NCBI GenBank assembly: GCA_002451715.1 | Contig: DKDD01000015.1 | Coordinates: forward strand, 2,179-8,636 | Length of the DNA: 6,458 bases | DNA from: Ruminococcaceae bacterium UBA6857 | Lineage (GTDB): Bacteria > Bacillota > Clostridia > Oscillospirales > Acutalibacteraceae | Direction of reading: 5' to 3' | In this document: positions 1 through 5,876 of the stretch, piece by piece | Numbering within the stretch: position 1 is the first letter of the stretch | Layout: each line of letters opens with the position of its first letter | Position numbers and translations under genes: made by a program | Notes under the pieces: model-generated | What the model was told of the DNA's origin: nothing | The model's database searches: none | Seen by the model: the letters and a program-made list of their open reading frames with translations, nothing else

Positions 1-1
1 T

Positions 2-3000
2 CTTAAAAGCATAACAATACCCAATAGCGTCACTTCGATAGACGATAAGGCATTTGAAGAGTGCGAAGCTCTTGAAAATATAACAATACCCGAAAGTGTT
101 ACCTCGGTAAAAAAATTCTCATTTAGATCGTGCAAAAAAATAATCGATAAATTTACCGATAAAAACGGTATGCTTATCATTAACAACCAAGTTCTTAACT
201 ATTTCGGATCAGAACCTAATATAACAATACCCGAGGGTGTTACTTCAATAGGATATGAGGCGTTTAAAGACTGCCAAACTCTTGAAAATATAACAATACC
301 TGAAAGTGTTACCTCAATAGGAGGAGGCGCATTTAGCTCTTGCAAAAAAATTATCGATAAATTTACCGATAAAAATGGTATGTTTATCATTAATAATCAA
401 CTTCTTGGTTATTTTGGAGCAGAACCTTATCTGACAATACCTGATGGTATTACTTCAATAGGCTGTGAAGCATTCAACGATTGTAATTCCATTAAAACCA
501 TAACAATGCCCGGCAGCGTAACGACCATCGGCGACAGGGCGTTCTACTCCTGTAAAAATCTAGCAAGCATTACCATTCCGGACGGCGTGACGTCCATCGG
601 AAACTATGCGTTCGGAGACTGCAAACGCCTGATAAAAATCACCATTCCGAACAGCATGACGACCATCGGAGAATGGGCGTTCATGTACTGCAAACGCCTG
701 ACGGACATTACCATTCCGAACAGCGTGACTACCATCAGCAACAGTGCGTTCTACTTCTGTGAAAGCCTAACGAACATTACCATTCCGGACAGCGTGACGT
801 CCATCGGAAAATGTGCGTTCTACTCCTGTAAAAATCTAGCAAGCATTACCATTCCGGACAGCGTGACGTCCATTGGCGACAGTGCATTCGGATACTGCAC
901 AAACCTAACGAGCATCACTATTCCGGACAGCGTGACGTCCATTGGAAACAGTGCGTTCGGATACTGCATAAACCTAACGAGCCTCACCATTCCGAACGGC
1001 GTAACAACCATCAGCGACGATATGTTCGAATACTGCGTCAACCTGACGAGCATTACAGTCCCGGACAGCGTGACGTCCATTAAACGCCATGCGTTCTACG
1101 AATGCAACAGCCTGACGAGCATCACTATTCCGGACAGCGTGACGGACATCGGTAACGAGGTCTTCTTCCATTGCGATGAACTTATTCAATTACGTTTTTT
1201 GGAATCCAACTATGAAATAGGGGAAAATCTGTTCGGAGATTGCATGCCGGAGGGATTGGCAAATTGTATGGGTGAACTGTATACACACTTCACTGATAAA
1301 ACGCTGAAAAAGTATGTGTTGGTTGAGTCTGTCTGGTCAAAAATGGACGCAAGCGCACAAACGGAAATTTTTCTTGCCCATCATATTAAAGCTCTGCTTC
1401 CGTTATATGCAAAAATAGTACGCGATCCCGATTCACTGGGCAAAGGGATTCTTGCCAAACTTATGAATCAACCTTCCGCAAATGAGTGTGACTGTGCGGC
1501 AATCTTCCTTTGCACCTTTGGCGATACCGGAGCTTCTTTGGAGGTTTCCCGCCAACTTTACGATGCATTGAAACCATTAAAGACTGCGAAAAAAGCCTTA
1601 AAGACAATAGAAAAGAATGCCCTTATTTATTCAAAACTGAACAGCGAAACGCAAACAGCCGTTCTTACCGGCATTAGCCAAAAGGCTTCGGAAATTCTTC
1701 AGGCAGAAAAGAAATCCACTTTTTCCGTTATCACTGCACTGAAAGATTTCTATTCTTTGGAAAGTTCAAAACTTCCGAAAGTAAACTTTACGGATGGTAC
1801 GCAAGCACCCGATTGGGTTTTAGCTTATCTTTTTAGTGCGCATGAAAAAAAGCCCGAAAAGTCCGATGACCCGCGCAACCGCAATCTCGGTATTGTATCG
1901 GTCTATGAAAAGCCGGGTATATGTGAAAATGCACGGAAAATGCTTGAATTGCTTGACCCAAAGAGTTTTCAAAGTGTGATGTTGACAGTTGCGGATGAGA
2001 ATTTGGGCATTGTCGGAATAAGCAAAAAAAGGTTTCTTGCTTTTCCTATTTGCCGGTATGCCGATGATGACACAATGAGCGTATTGCTCAAGCGCGCACC
2101 GAAGTGGCGCAGCAGTGTTTCGGGCATTAATGCACCCCCGTTTGCAGCATTCAGACGTGCCTGCATTTACAGCGAATGTCGTTCCGTAATTATATTTGCG
2201 GATAAATACGGCGGTTTGGATGAATATGCAGCCATTCGCGGCACGGATGCACAGACAATTCGCGATACGGTTCTGGCGGATTTCGGATTTGATGCCGAAG
2301 GAAAAAAACAGTACGATCTCGGCAACACAACAATTGTTGTCACACTGAGAAAAGATTGCACGCTTGGTTTGTTCGATACAAAAGCAGACAAAATCGTAAA
2401 ATCAATTCCGAAGCGCGGAAATGATGAAGCTCTTGTGGCGACAGCTTCCAAGGATTTTTCCGATCTTAAGAAGAATGTCAAGAAAGTTATTAAAAACCGA
2501 TTTGATCAGCTTTTTTATGACTTCAGAATGGGAACAAAGCAAAAAGCGGAAAACTGGGAAAAAGCCTACATCGGCAACCCCGTGTTGAGAACCGTTGCAA
2601 ACATCATTGTCTGGCAGCAGGAAGAAAAGACATTCATTCTCAAAGACGATCAGCCCATTTGTGCCGACGGAACACCGTATACGATCGGGACAGCACCGAT
2701 ACTTGTGGCACATCCGATGGAGATGAGGCAGGTTGATCTTTCGGCGTGGCAGGCGTATTTCCTGAAAAACGCGCTTAAACAGCCGTTTGAACAGATTTGG
2801 GAACCGGTTATCCGTCCGGAGGAAGTGAGCAAAGATCGCTACGCCGGAGTCTCAATTCCGTATTTCCGCTTCCTGAAGCAGGAAAAGCACGGTATTTTTG
2901 TTGATGATTATGATTTCCATAATGAAATTTGTATCGGCTTTGAAGATTGCTCCGCAACGGTAGAGCGTCTGGATTGGAATCGTCACGAAATTTCGCCCAA

Positions 3001-3280
3001 TGATGGTTTTGAAATTAAGCATTTCTCGTTTAAGAAATACACCCGACAGGTGAATCACATCGTTTCTTATCTCGACAAGGCAACGATTTATAATCGCATT
3101 GCCAACGATGACATATCCGTTGCGCAATACTTAGGAAATTTCACGCTTGCGCAAATCACGGAGTTCATAAACATTGCAATCAAAAACAACTGTCCCAATG
3201 TAACGGCGTTGCTTCTTGACTTCAAGAACAAAAACTTTGCGGATTTTGACCCGATGGAAGAATTCTCGCTTGAATGGTAA
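2..3280 (+). CDS. BspA-type leucine-rich repeat protein with C-terminal DUF4132 (MolR-like) region, 5'-partial
   Basis: The reading frame is open from base 2 to the TAA at 3278-3280, giving 1092 residues with no start in the window. The ATG at 170 sits inside a repeat, and the 56 codons before it encode the same LRR motif, so it is not the true start. At least 15 LRR_5/BspA repeats (ITIPxSVTSIGxxAFxxC) fill 11-1189, followed by a degenerate cap to about 1290. A helical region covers roughly 1290-2050. From about 2060 the sequence fits DUF4132: a WRSSV stretch, a FDAEGKKQYDLG segment near 2290-2325, KIVKSIPKRGNDE (2390-2428), NPVLRTVANIIVWQ (2575-2616), and AHPMEM...AWQAYFLKNALKQPF (2707-2790). 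DUF4132 occurs in E. coli MolR/YehI-type proteins, whose molecular function is not firmly established. LRR_5 arrays usually bind proteins. Many BspA proteins are surface-exposed, but no signal or anchor can be judged because the N-terminus is missing, and the DUF4132 end suggests a cytoplasmic protein. It is probably the first visible gene of an operon with the next two genes. Domain calls are confident; the function is unknown. Confidence 0.88.
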   Translation, partial: LKSITIPNSVTSIDDKAFEECEALENITIPESVTSVKKFSFRSCKKIIDKFTDKNGMLIINNQVLNYFGSEPNITIPEGVTSIGYEAFKDCQTLENITIPESVTSIGGGAFSSCKKIIDKFTDKNGMFIINNQLLGYFGAEPYLTIPDGITSIGCEAFNDCNSIKTITMPGSVTTIGDRAFYSCKNLASITIPDGVTSIGNYAFGDCKRLIKITIPNSMTTIGEWAFMYCKRLTDITIPNSVTTISNSAFYFCESLTNITIPDSVTSIGKCAFYSCKNLASITIPDSVTSIGDSAFGYCTNLTSITIPDSVTSIGNSAFGYCINLTSLTIPNGVTTISDDMFEYCVNLTSITVPDSVTSIKRHAFYECNSLTSITIPDSVTDIGNEVFFHCDELIQLRFLESNYEIGENLFGDCMPEGLANCMGELYTHFTDKTLKKYVLVESVWSKMDASAQTEIFLAHHIKALLPLYAKIVRDPDSLGKGILAKLMNQPSANECDCAAIFLCTFGDTGASLEVSRQLYDALKPLKTAKKALKTIEKNALIYSKLNSETQTAVLTGISQKASEILQAEKKSTFSVITALKDFYSLESSKLPKVNFTDGTQAPDWVLAYLFSAHEKKPEKSDDPRNRNLGIVSVYEKPGICENARKMLELLDPKSFQSVMLTVADENLGIVGISKKRFLAFPICRYADDDTMSVLLKRAPKWRSSVSGINAPPFAAFRRACIYSECRSVIIFADKYGGLDEYAAIRGTDAQTIRDTVLADFGFDAEGKKQYDLGNTTIVVTLRKDCTLGLFDTKADKIVKSIPKRGNDEALVATASKDFSDLKKNVKKVIKNRFDQLFYDFRMGTKQKAENWEKAYIGNPVLRTVANIIVWQQEEKTFILKDDQPICADGTPYTIGTAPILVAHPMEMRQVDLSAWQAYFLKNALKQPFEQIWEPVIRPEEVSKDRYAGVSIPYFRFLKQEKHGIFVDDYDFHNEICIGFEDCSATVERLDWNRHEISPNDGFEIKHFSFKKYTRQVNHIVSYLDKATIYNRIANDDISVAQYLGNFTLAQITEFINIAIKNNCPNVTALLLDFKNKNFADFDPMEEFSLEW
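80..499 (+). repeat. Two tandem 210-bp composite LRR units
   Basis: Units 80-289 and 290-499 each encode one LRR carrying the insert IIDKFTDKNG-M(L/F)IINNQ-x-L-x-YFG plus one plain LRR. They are closely similar in DNA: 343-399 repeats 133-189 with only scattered, mostly synonymous changes. The insert resembles the NG-(F/V)-IIN-x-x-L-x-x-Y spacer often seen between repeats in BspA-type proteins. Both units use AT-rich codons (ATA ACA ATA CCC for ITIP). Confidence 0.85.
500..1189 (+). repeat. Ten uninterrupted 69-bp LRR repeats with GC-richer codon choice
   Basis: Ten units start every 69 bp from 500 to 1121. From the second unit on, ITIP is mostly ATT ACC ATT CCG and SVTSI is AGC GTG ACG TCC ATC, unlike the AT-rich coding of the same motif upstream. 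The block 539-583 is identical to 815-859, four units apart, including the unusual CTA GCA AGC codons. This indicates recent duplication of a 276-bp, four-repeat segment or gene conversion. Units at 776, 845 and 914 are also nearly identical through the ITIPDSVTSIG section. Confidence 0.88.
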
Positions 3281-3343
3281 AGAAGTTTATTGCTGAAATT
3301 AAAAAGTTTTTTAAAACTCAAATAAAAAAACGGAGGAAAAAAC

Positions 3344-3958
3344 ATGGCATTTAAAAACGAAGAAAGAGAGAACGGCTTCATAAGTGTAAACGACATATTG
3401 AGAAAAGAAAAAGATGAAGATTTTGAAAATCTCGTCGGTAAAATCAAAAGTATGTCGGAAGAAGAGCGAACAAAGTTGTGGAATGATAATGCGTCCAAGC
3501 TTGTTTCGGTTTTTTCTCAGGTTTTTGAGGAACAGGATATTTTTATAACGTCACTTATGCGCTTTATAATTGAAAGCGTTGCGCTTTCCTGCACCGGATT
3601 TAAATCTTCCGATGTTACAGCACAAAGAAGAAAAAAGGTTGGCGGTTTGTTTGACTTTTTGGGATTGGCCGAAAGAATTGAATCGGATATAGAAGTTTTT
3701 GATACAACCTTCCTTGAAAAACGCGGACTTTATTGCGATCTTATGCAGTTTCTTACAATAAGTCTTCAGCCGCTGACATCACCGTATCCCGATTTGGTTT
3801 TTACTTTTTGGCTTGTTCTTTCATGCACAGATGAAATCAACGAAAAAGCAATAAACTCCATTCGAAAAATCCGCGACGACTATTTTCTTTTTGCCGAAGC
3901 GAAAAACGACGGATATACCGGAGATTTCTCCGATCTTTTCGGCGAAAAAACATACTGA
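3344..3958 (+). CDS. Hypothetical protein, 204 aa, helical and charged
   Basis: The start ATG at 3344 is set by a textbook GGAGG at 3332-3336 with a 7-base spacer; the stop TGA is 3956-3958. I do not recognise a family. The first 55 residues are highly charged (runs of K, E and D) and likely helical. A more hydrophobic helical section follows at about residues 55-85 (SVFSQVFEEQDIFITSLMRFIIESVAL). Near residues 90-105 lies a basic patch (QRRKKVGG). A second hydrophobic stretch covers about 130-165 (LYCDLMQFLTISLQPL ... LVFTFWLVLSC). The hydrophobic parts are interrupted by charged or polar residues, so I read them as a buried helical core rather than clear membrane segments. There is no signal peptide and no visible catalytic motif. 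The gene starts 63 bp after the LRR-DUF4132 stop with no clear terminator between them, so it is probably co-transcribed and may encode a partner of that protein. It is a real gene by RBS, length and codon use; its function is unknown. Confidence 0.82.
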   Translation: MAFKNEERENGFISVNDILRKEKDEDFENLVGKIKSMSEEERTKLWNDNASKLVSVFSQVFEEQDIFITSLMRFIIESVALSCTGFKSSDVTAQRRKKVGGLFDFLGLAERIESDIEVFDTTFLEKRGLYCDLMQFLTISLQPLTSPYPDLVFTFWLVLSCTDEINEKAINSIRKIRDDYFLFAEAKNDGYTGDFSDLFGEKTY

Positions 3959-4009
3959 AATCAATAAACCTTTAAGCTTTTGATATATAAGCAAACATTA
4001 AAACCGAAA

Positions 4010-4017
4010 GGAAGAGG
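4010..4017 (+). promoter_or_regulatory. Ribosome binding site deciding the 4025 start
   Basis: GGAAGAGG ends 7 bases before the ATG at 4025. It supports that start over the in-frame TTG at 3980, which has no purine-rich site upstream. Confidence 0.8.
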
Positions 4018-4024
4018 AAAAATT

Positions 4025-4597
4025 ATGAGTACAGATTACAGATGCTTTATTAAATTTGAATCGCCGGAAATATGGCGCGATATAATGAACACACTTGAAT
4101 TTGAAGCCTTTGACGGCGAAGTTTTCAGCCTTCTTGAAATTTCAAAAGTGTTTAATACCTCTAAAGGAATGATGCAAATCAATGATCCAATCGGACTGAT
4201 TTTTGATACAGTCACCGCCGTTGAAAAGGAAGCATTTTTGTTTATCCATGACAAAAATCAGTCGGCAAAATATTTCAAATCGCTTTCCGAATACATATTC
4301 AGCGAAGTTGTTTCAAAAGCGGAGAATAAGGCGTTGTTTATTGCCGACCTTACGGATTACAGTGATGATATGGTCGGCGACAGAATTTTTTATTACTGCG
4401 GAGGCGAAAATGCCGAATTGTGTGAATGTGCGGTTGAAGGACCGGACGGTTTGGACCACCACAGAATCGAGTTGTCAAATGTTAAAGAAATGCTTAAATA
4501 TGAGCCGCTGAGCGACGAGCAGAAAGAATATATTGACAAACTGAACGGTGAAAATCCGCCAAAAAGACTTATGAACTCAATGAGACTTTTCTGTTAA
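4025..4597 (+). CDS. Hypothetical acidic protein, 190 aa
   Basis: I choose the ATG at 4025 because GGAAGAGG (4010-4017) lies 7 bases upstream. A longer in-frame TTG at 3980 has no ribosome binding site and would add 15 residues translated from the leader itself. The stop TAA is 4595-4597. The protein begins MSTDYRCFIKFESPEIWRDI and looks like a small alpha/beta soluble protein. It is rich in Asp and Glu, with alternating strand-like segments (GLIFDTV, EAFLFIHD, KALFIADLTDY, RIFYYCGG) and a charged C-terminal part with SDEQKEYIDKLNGENPP. There is no signal peptide, membrane helix or known catalytic motif. The size and acidity recall immunity-type or accessory proteins, but that is only a resemblance. 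It follows the 204-aa gene by 66 bp and is followed by a gap with hairpins and a new promoter, so it is probably the last gene of the first operon. Its function is not recognised. Confidence 0.83.
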   Translation: MSTDYRCFIKFESPEIWRDIMNTLEFEAFDGEVFSLLEISKVFNTSKGMMQINDPIGLIFDTVTAVEKEAFLFIHDKNQSAKYFKSLSEYIFSEVVSKAENKALFIADLTDYSDDMVGDRIFYYCGGENAELCECAVEGPDGLDHHRIELSNVKEMLKYEPLSDEQKEYIDKLNGENPPKRLMNSMRLFC

Positions 4598-4603
4598 AAA
4601 TCA

Positions 4604-4636
4604 AACGGCTTTTTGCGGCACACAGCCGTTGTGTGC
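4604..4636 (+). terminator. Overlapping alternative hairpins downstream of the 190-aa gene (possible terminator or attenuator-like element)
   Basis: Two perfect 7-bp stems compete. AACGGCT (4604-4610) can pair with AGCCGTT (4624-4630) across a 13-base loop, and GCACACA (4618-4624) can pair with TGTGTGC (4630-4636) across a 5-base loop. They share 4624 and 4630 and overlap, so only one can form. The second hairpin is compact but is followed by CTAACCG rather than a T-tract, so a canonical intrinsic terminator is not shown. The place, just after a stop codon and before a new promoter, fits transcription termination or 3'-end stabilisation. Confidence 0.4.
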
Positions 4637-4653
4637 TAACCGTTATCAATATT

Positions 4654-4665
4654 AAATCGCGATTT
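4654..4665. promoter_or_regulatory. 12-bp perfect palindrome next to the promoter, possible operator
   Basis: AAATCGCGATTT is a perfect inverted repeat ending 3 bases before the likely -35 at 4669. Its place at the upstream edge of the promoter is where a dimeric regulator could bind. No family is recognised, and a palindrome of this length can occur by chance. Confidence 0.3.
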
Positions 4666-4668
4666 CTG

Positions 4669-4698
4669 TTGCTTTTTTGAACAAATACATGGTATAGT
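4669..4698 (+). promoter_or_regulatory. Extended -10 sigma-A-type promoter for the phosphoesterase-ATPase unit
   Basis: TGGTATAGT at 4690-4698 is an extended -10 (TGn plus TATAGT, one mismatch from TATAAT). With an 18-base spacer there is a weak -35, TTGCTT, at 4669-4674. Initiation would fall near 4705, leaving a leader of roughly 40 bases before the ATG at 4748. The promoter separates the nuclease unit from the upstream operon. Confidence 0.6.
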
Positions 4699-4734
4699 AT
4701 TCTTCGGGATACAGGAAATCGGCACTATTTAAAT

Positions 4735-4740
4735 AAGGGG
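4735..4740 (+). promoter_or_regulatory. Ribosome binding site deciding the 4748 start
   Basis: AAGGGG lies 7 bases before the ATG at 4748. The in-frame TTG at 4745, immediately before it, would be only 4 bases away, so the ATG is preferred. Confidence 0.75.
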
Positions 4741-4747
4741 TTTTTTG

Positions 4748-5875
4748 ATGATAAAAATATTTGTAACCGGAGACAATCATATCGGCTTGAAATATGCCAG
4801 TCATGAAAAGGCAGCTTTGCTTTCATCAAGCAGAATCACAGCCTTTGAAAACATGGTTGAAATTGCAAACAGTGAAAATTGCGGTATTTTTGTGATTACC
4901 GGTGATTTGTTTGAAAATACTTACAGCGTATCTAAAAAAGATATAAAATATCTCTTGGATATGCTCACCCGTTTCAAAGGAACCGTTGCCGTTCTTCCGG
5001 GCAATCATGACTATTATGATGAAGATATTAAGGTTTGGCAGCATTTTAAAGATATAATGACTTCTTATGACAATATAATGCTTATGACCGAATACCGACC
5101 ATATGAATTGGACGTTGACGGTGAAACGGTCATTCTTTATCCCGCACTTTGCACCTCGCTGCATTCCGCACCGGGTCAAAATAACCTCGGCTGGATAAAA
5201 AACGAAACAATTGAAAAAAACAGCGCTTATCACATCGGTATTGCTCACGGTGCGGTTGAAGGGGAAACAATCGACAACGAAGGAATTTACTTTTTGATGA
5301 CACGCTCCGAACTTGAAAGCATTCCGGTGGACGCCTGGCTGATCGGTCATACGCATGTCCCCTTTCCGAACACATTGACCGAAGAATTCACAAAATGCGA
5401 AAAAATCCTAAATGCCGGAACTCATGTTCAAACCGATGTTTCCTGCAACACCGAAGGACTGTGTTTCATTGTTAAAATTGATGAAAACAAAACGGTATAT
5501 GCAAAAAAGGTACATTCCGGGAATCTGCGGTTTTACCGAAAAAACATTTCTGTTTTTGCCGGTGAAATGGAAAAGAATATTGCCGATAATCTTGAACAAA
5601 TTTCAAACAACAGCGTTGTTGATATAATTCTTAACGGCGCGGTTACCGTTGAAGAATATGAAAACAGAACAAAAATTATTGATGCCGCACTTTCTCGCTT
5701 TGTTGAAGGAACTTATAACGATTATGCACTGAACAAATTAATTTCCAAAGAACTTATCGACTCTGAGTTTCCGGAGACATCTTTTTCATCGGCACTGCTC
5801 ACGTCGCTTTTGGAAGAGCCTAAAGAAGCACAGCTTGCTTATGAGCTTTTGAAATCTTTGAAAGGGGAAAACTAA
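4748..5875 (+). CDS. SbcD/YhaO-like metallophosphoesterase (DNA repair exonuclease subunit), 375 aa
   Basis: This is a calcineurin-like phosphoesterase of the Mre11/SbcD group, which cleaves DNA ends using two metal ions in complex with an SMC-like ATPase. The metal-ligand motifs are in order: D9-x-H11 (GDNHIG), G52-D53 (TGDLFEN), G85-N86-H87-D88 (PGNHDY), H167 (IAHGA), and G200-H201-T202-H203 (GHTHVP). All expected ligand positions look intact, so the enzyme is probably active. The catalytic domain fills about residues 1-245. The rest (about 245-375) is a helical, less conserved tail where Mre11/SbcD proteins bind the ATPase. The length is usual for SbcD/YhaO proteins. The start is the ATG at 4748, set by AAGGGG at 4735-4740. 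The gene has its own extended -10 promoter, and its stop is one base from the next ATG, so it is translationally linked to the ATPase. The family is certain; whether it is the housekeeping SbcD or a YhaO-type paralogue cannot be settled here, so no symbol is given. Confidence 0.92.
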   Translation: MIKIFVTGDNHIGLKYASHEKAALLSSSRITAFENMVEIANSENCGIFVITGDLFENTYSVSKKDIKYLLDMLTRFKGTVAVLPGNHDYYDEDIKVWQHFKDIMTSYDNIMLMTEYRPYELDVDGETVILYPALCTSLHSAPGQNNLGWIKNETIEKNSAYHIGIAHGAVEGETIDNEGIYFLMTRSELESIPVDAWLIGHTHVPFPNTLTEEFTKCEKILNAGTHVQTDVSCNTEGLCFIVKIDENKTVYAKKVHSGNLRFYRKNISVFAGEMEKNIADNLEQISNNSVVDIILNGAVTVEEYENRTKIIDAALSRFVEGTYNDYALNKLISKELIDSEFPETSFSSALLTSLLEEPKEAQLAYELLKSLKGEN

Positions 5876-5876
5876 A

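Larger units (their letters stand above)
11..1189 (+). repeat. LRR_5 coding repeat array, 15 units in 23-residue (69 bp) register
   Basis: Repeat units begin at 11, 80, 221, 290, 431, 500, 569, 638, 707, 776, 845, 914, 983, 1052 and 1121. Thirteen units are 69 bp. The units at 80 and 290 are 141 bp because each carries a 24-residue insert containing NGMxIINNQxLxYFG. Each unit encodes a version of ITIPxSVTSIGxxAFxxCxxLxx. The conserved Ile/Ile-Pro/Val/Ile/Phe/Cys positions match the BspA-like LRR_5 consensus. The array is fully coding, so it is protein modularity rather than a noncoding satellite. Confidence 0.92.

Noticed and set aside
170..172. ATG as the start of the LRR-DUF4132 gene
   Set aside because: The frame continues open to base 2 and the preceding 56 codons encode the same LRR motif; no ribosome binding site precedes the ATG, and an almost identical ATG occurs one 210-bp unit later at 380.
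820..1189. Minus-strand open frames (820-1080 and 974-1189) in the LRR block
   Set aside because: They are antisense images of a 69-bp coding repeat, which keeps all frames periodically open; they have no ribosome binding site or independent protein character.
500..1189. CRISPR-like or noncoding satellite periodicity
   Set aside because: The 69-bp period is exactly 23 codons, the frame is open throughout and the conserved positions follow the LRR consensus; there are no constant repeats separating unique spacers.
500..1189. Diversity-generating retroelement target
   Set aside because: Differences between repeats are not concentrated at adenine positions, and there is no template repeat or reverse transcriptase in the window.
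3306..3319. AGTTTTTTAAAACT-like inverted repeat between the first two genes as a terminator
   Set aside because: The stem is nearly all A-T with a 2-base loop and no following T-tract, so it would be too weak to act as a terminator.
3980..4024. TTG start giving 15 extra residues for the 190-aa protein
   Set aside because: No Shine-Dalgarno precedes it and the extra codons span the ribosome binding site of the ATG at 4025.
4203..4511. Second + strand frame inside the 190-aa gene
   Set aside because: It lies wholly inside a better supported gene, has no ribosome binding site, and its translation looks like an out-of-frame product rich in Arg, Ser and Thr.
4677..4682. TTGAAC as the -35 element
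   Set aside because: It is only 10 bases from the -10 at 4693, too close for sigma-A-type recognition; TTGCTT at 4669 with an 18-base spacer fits better.
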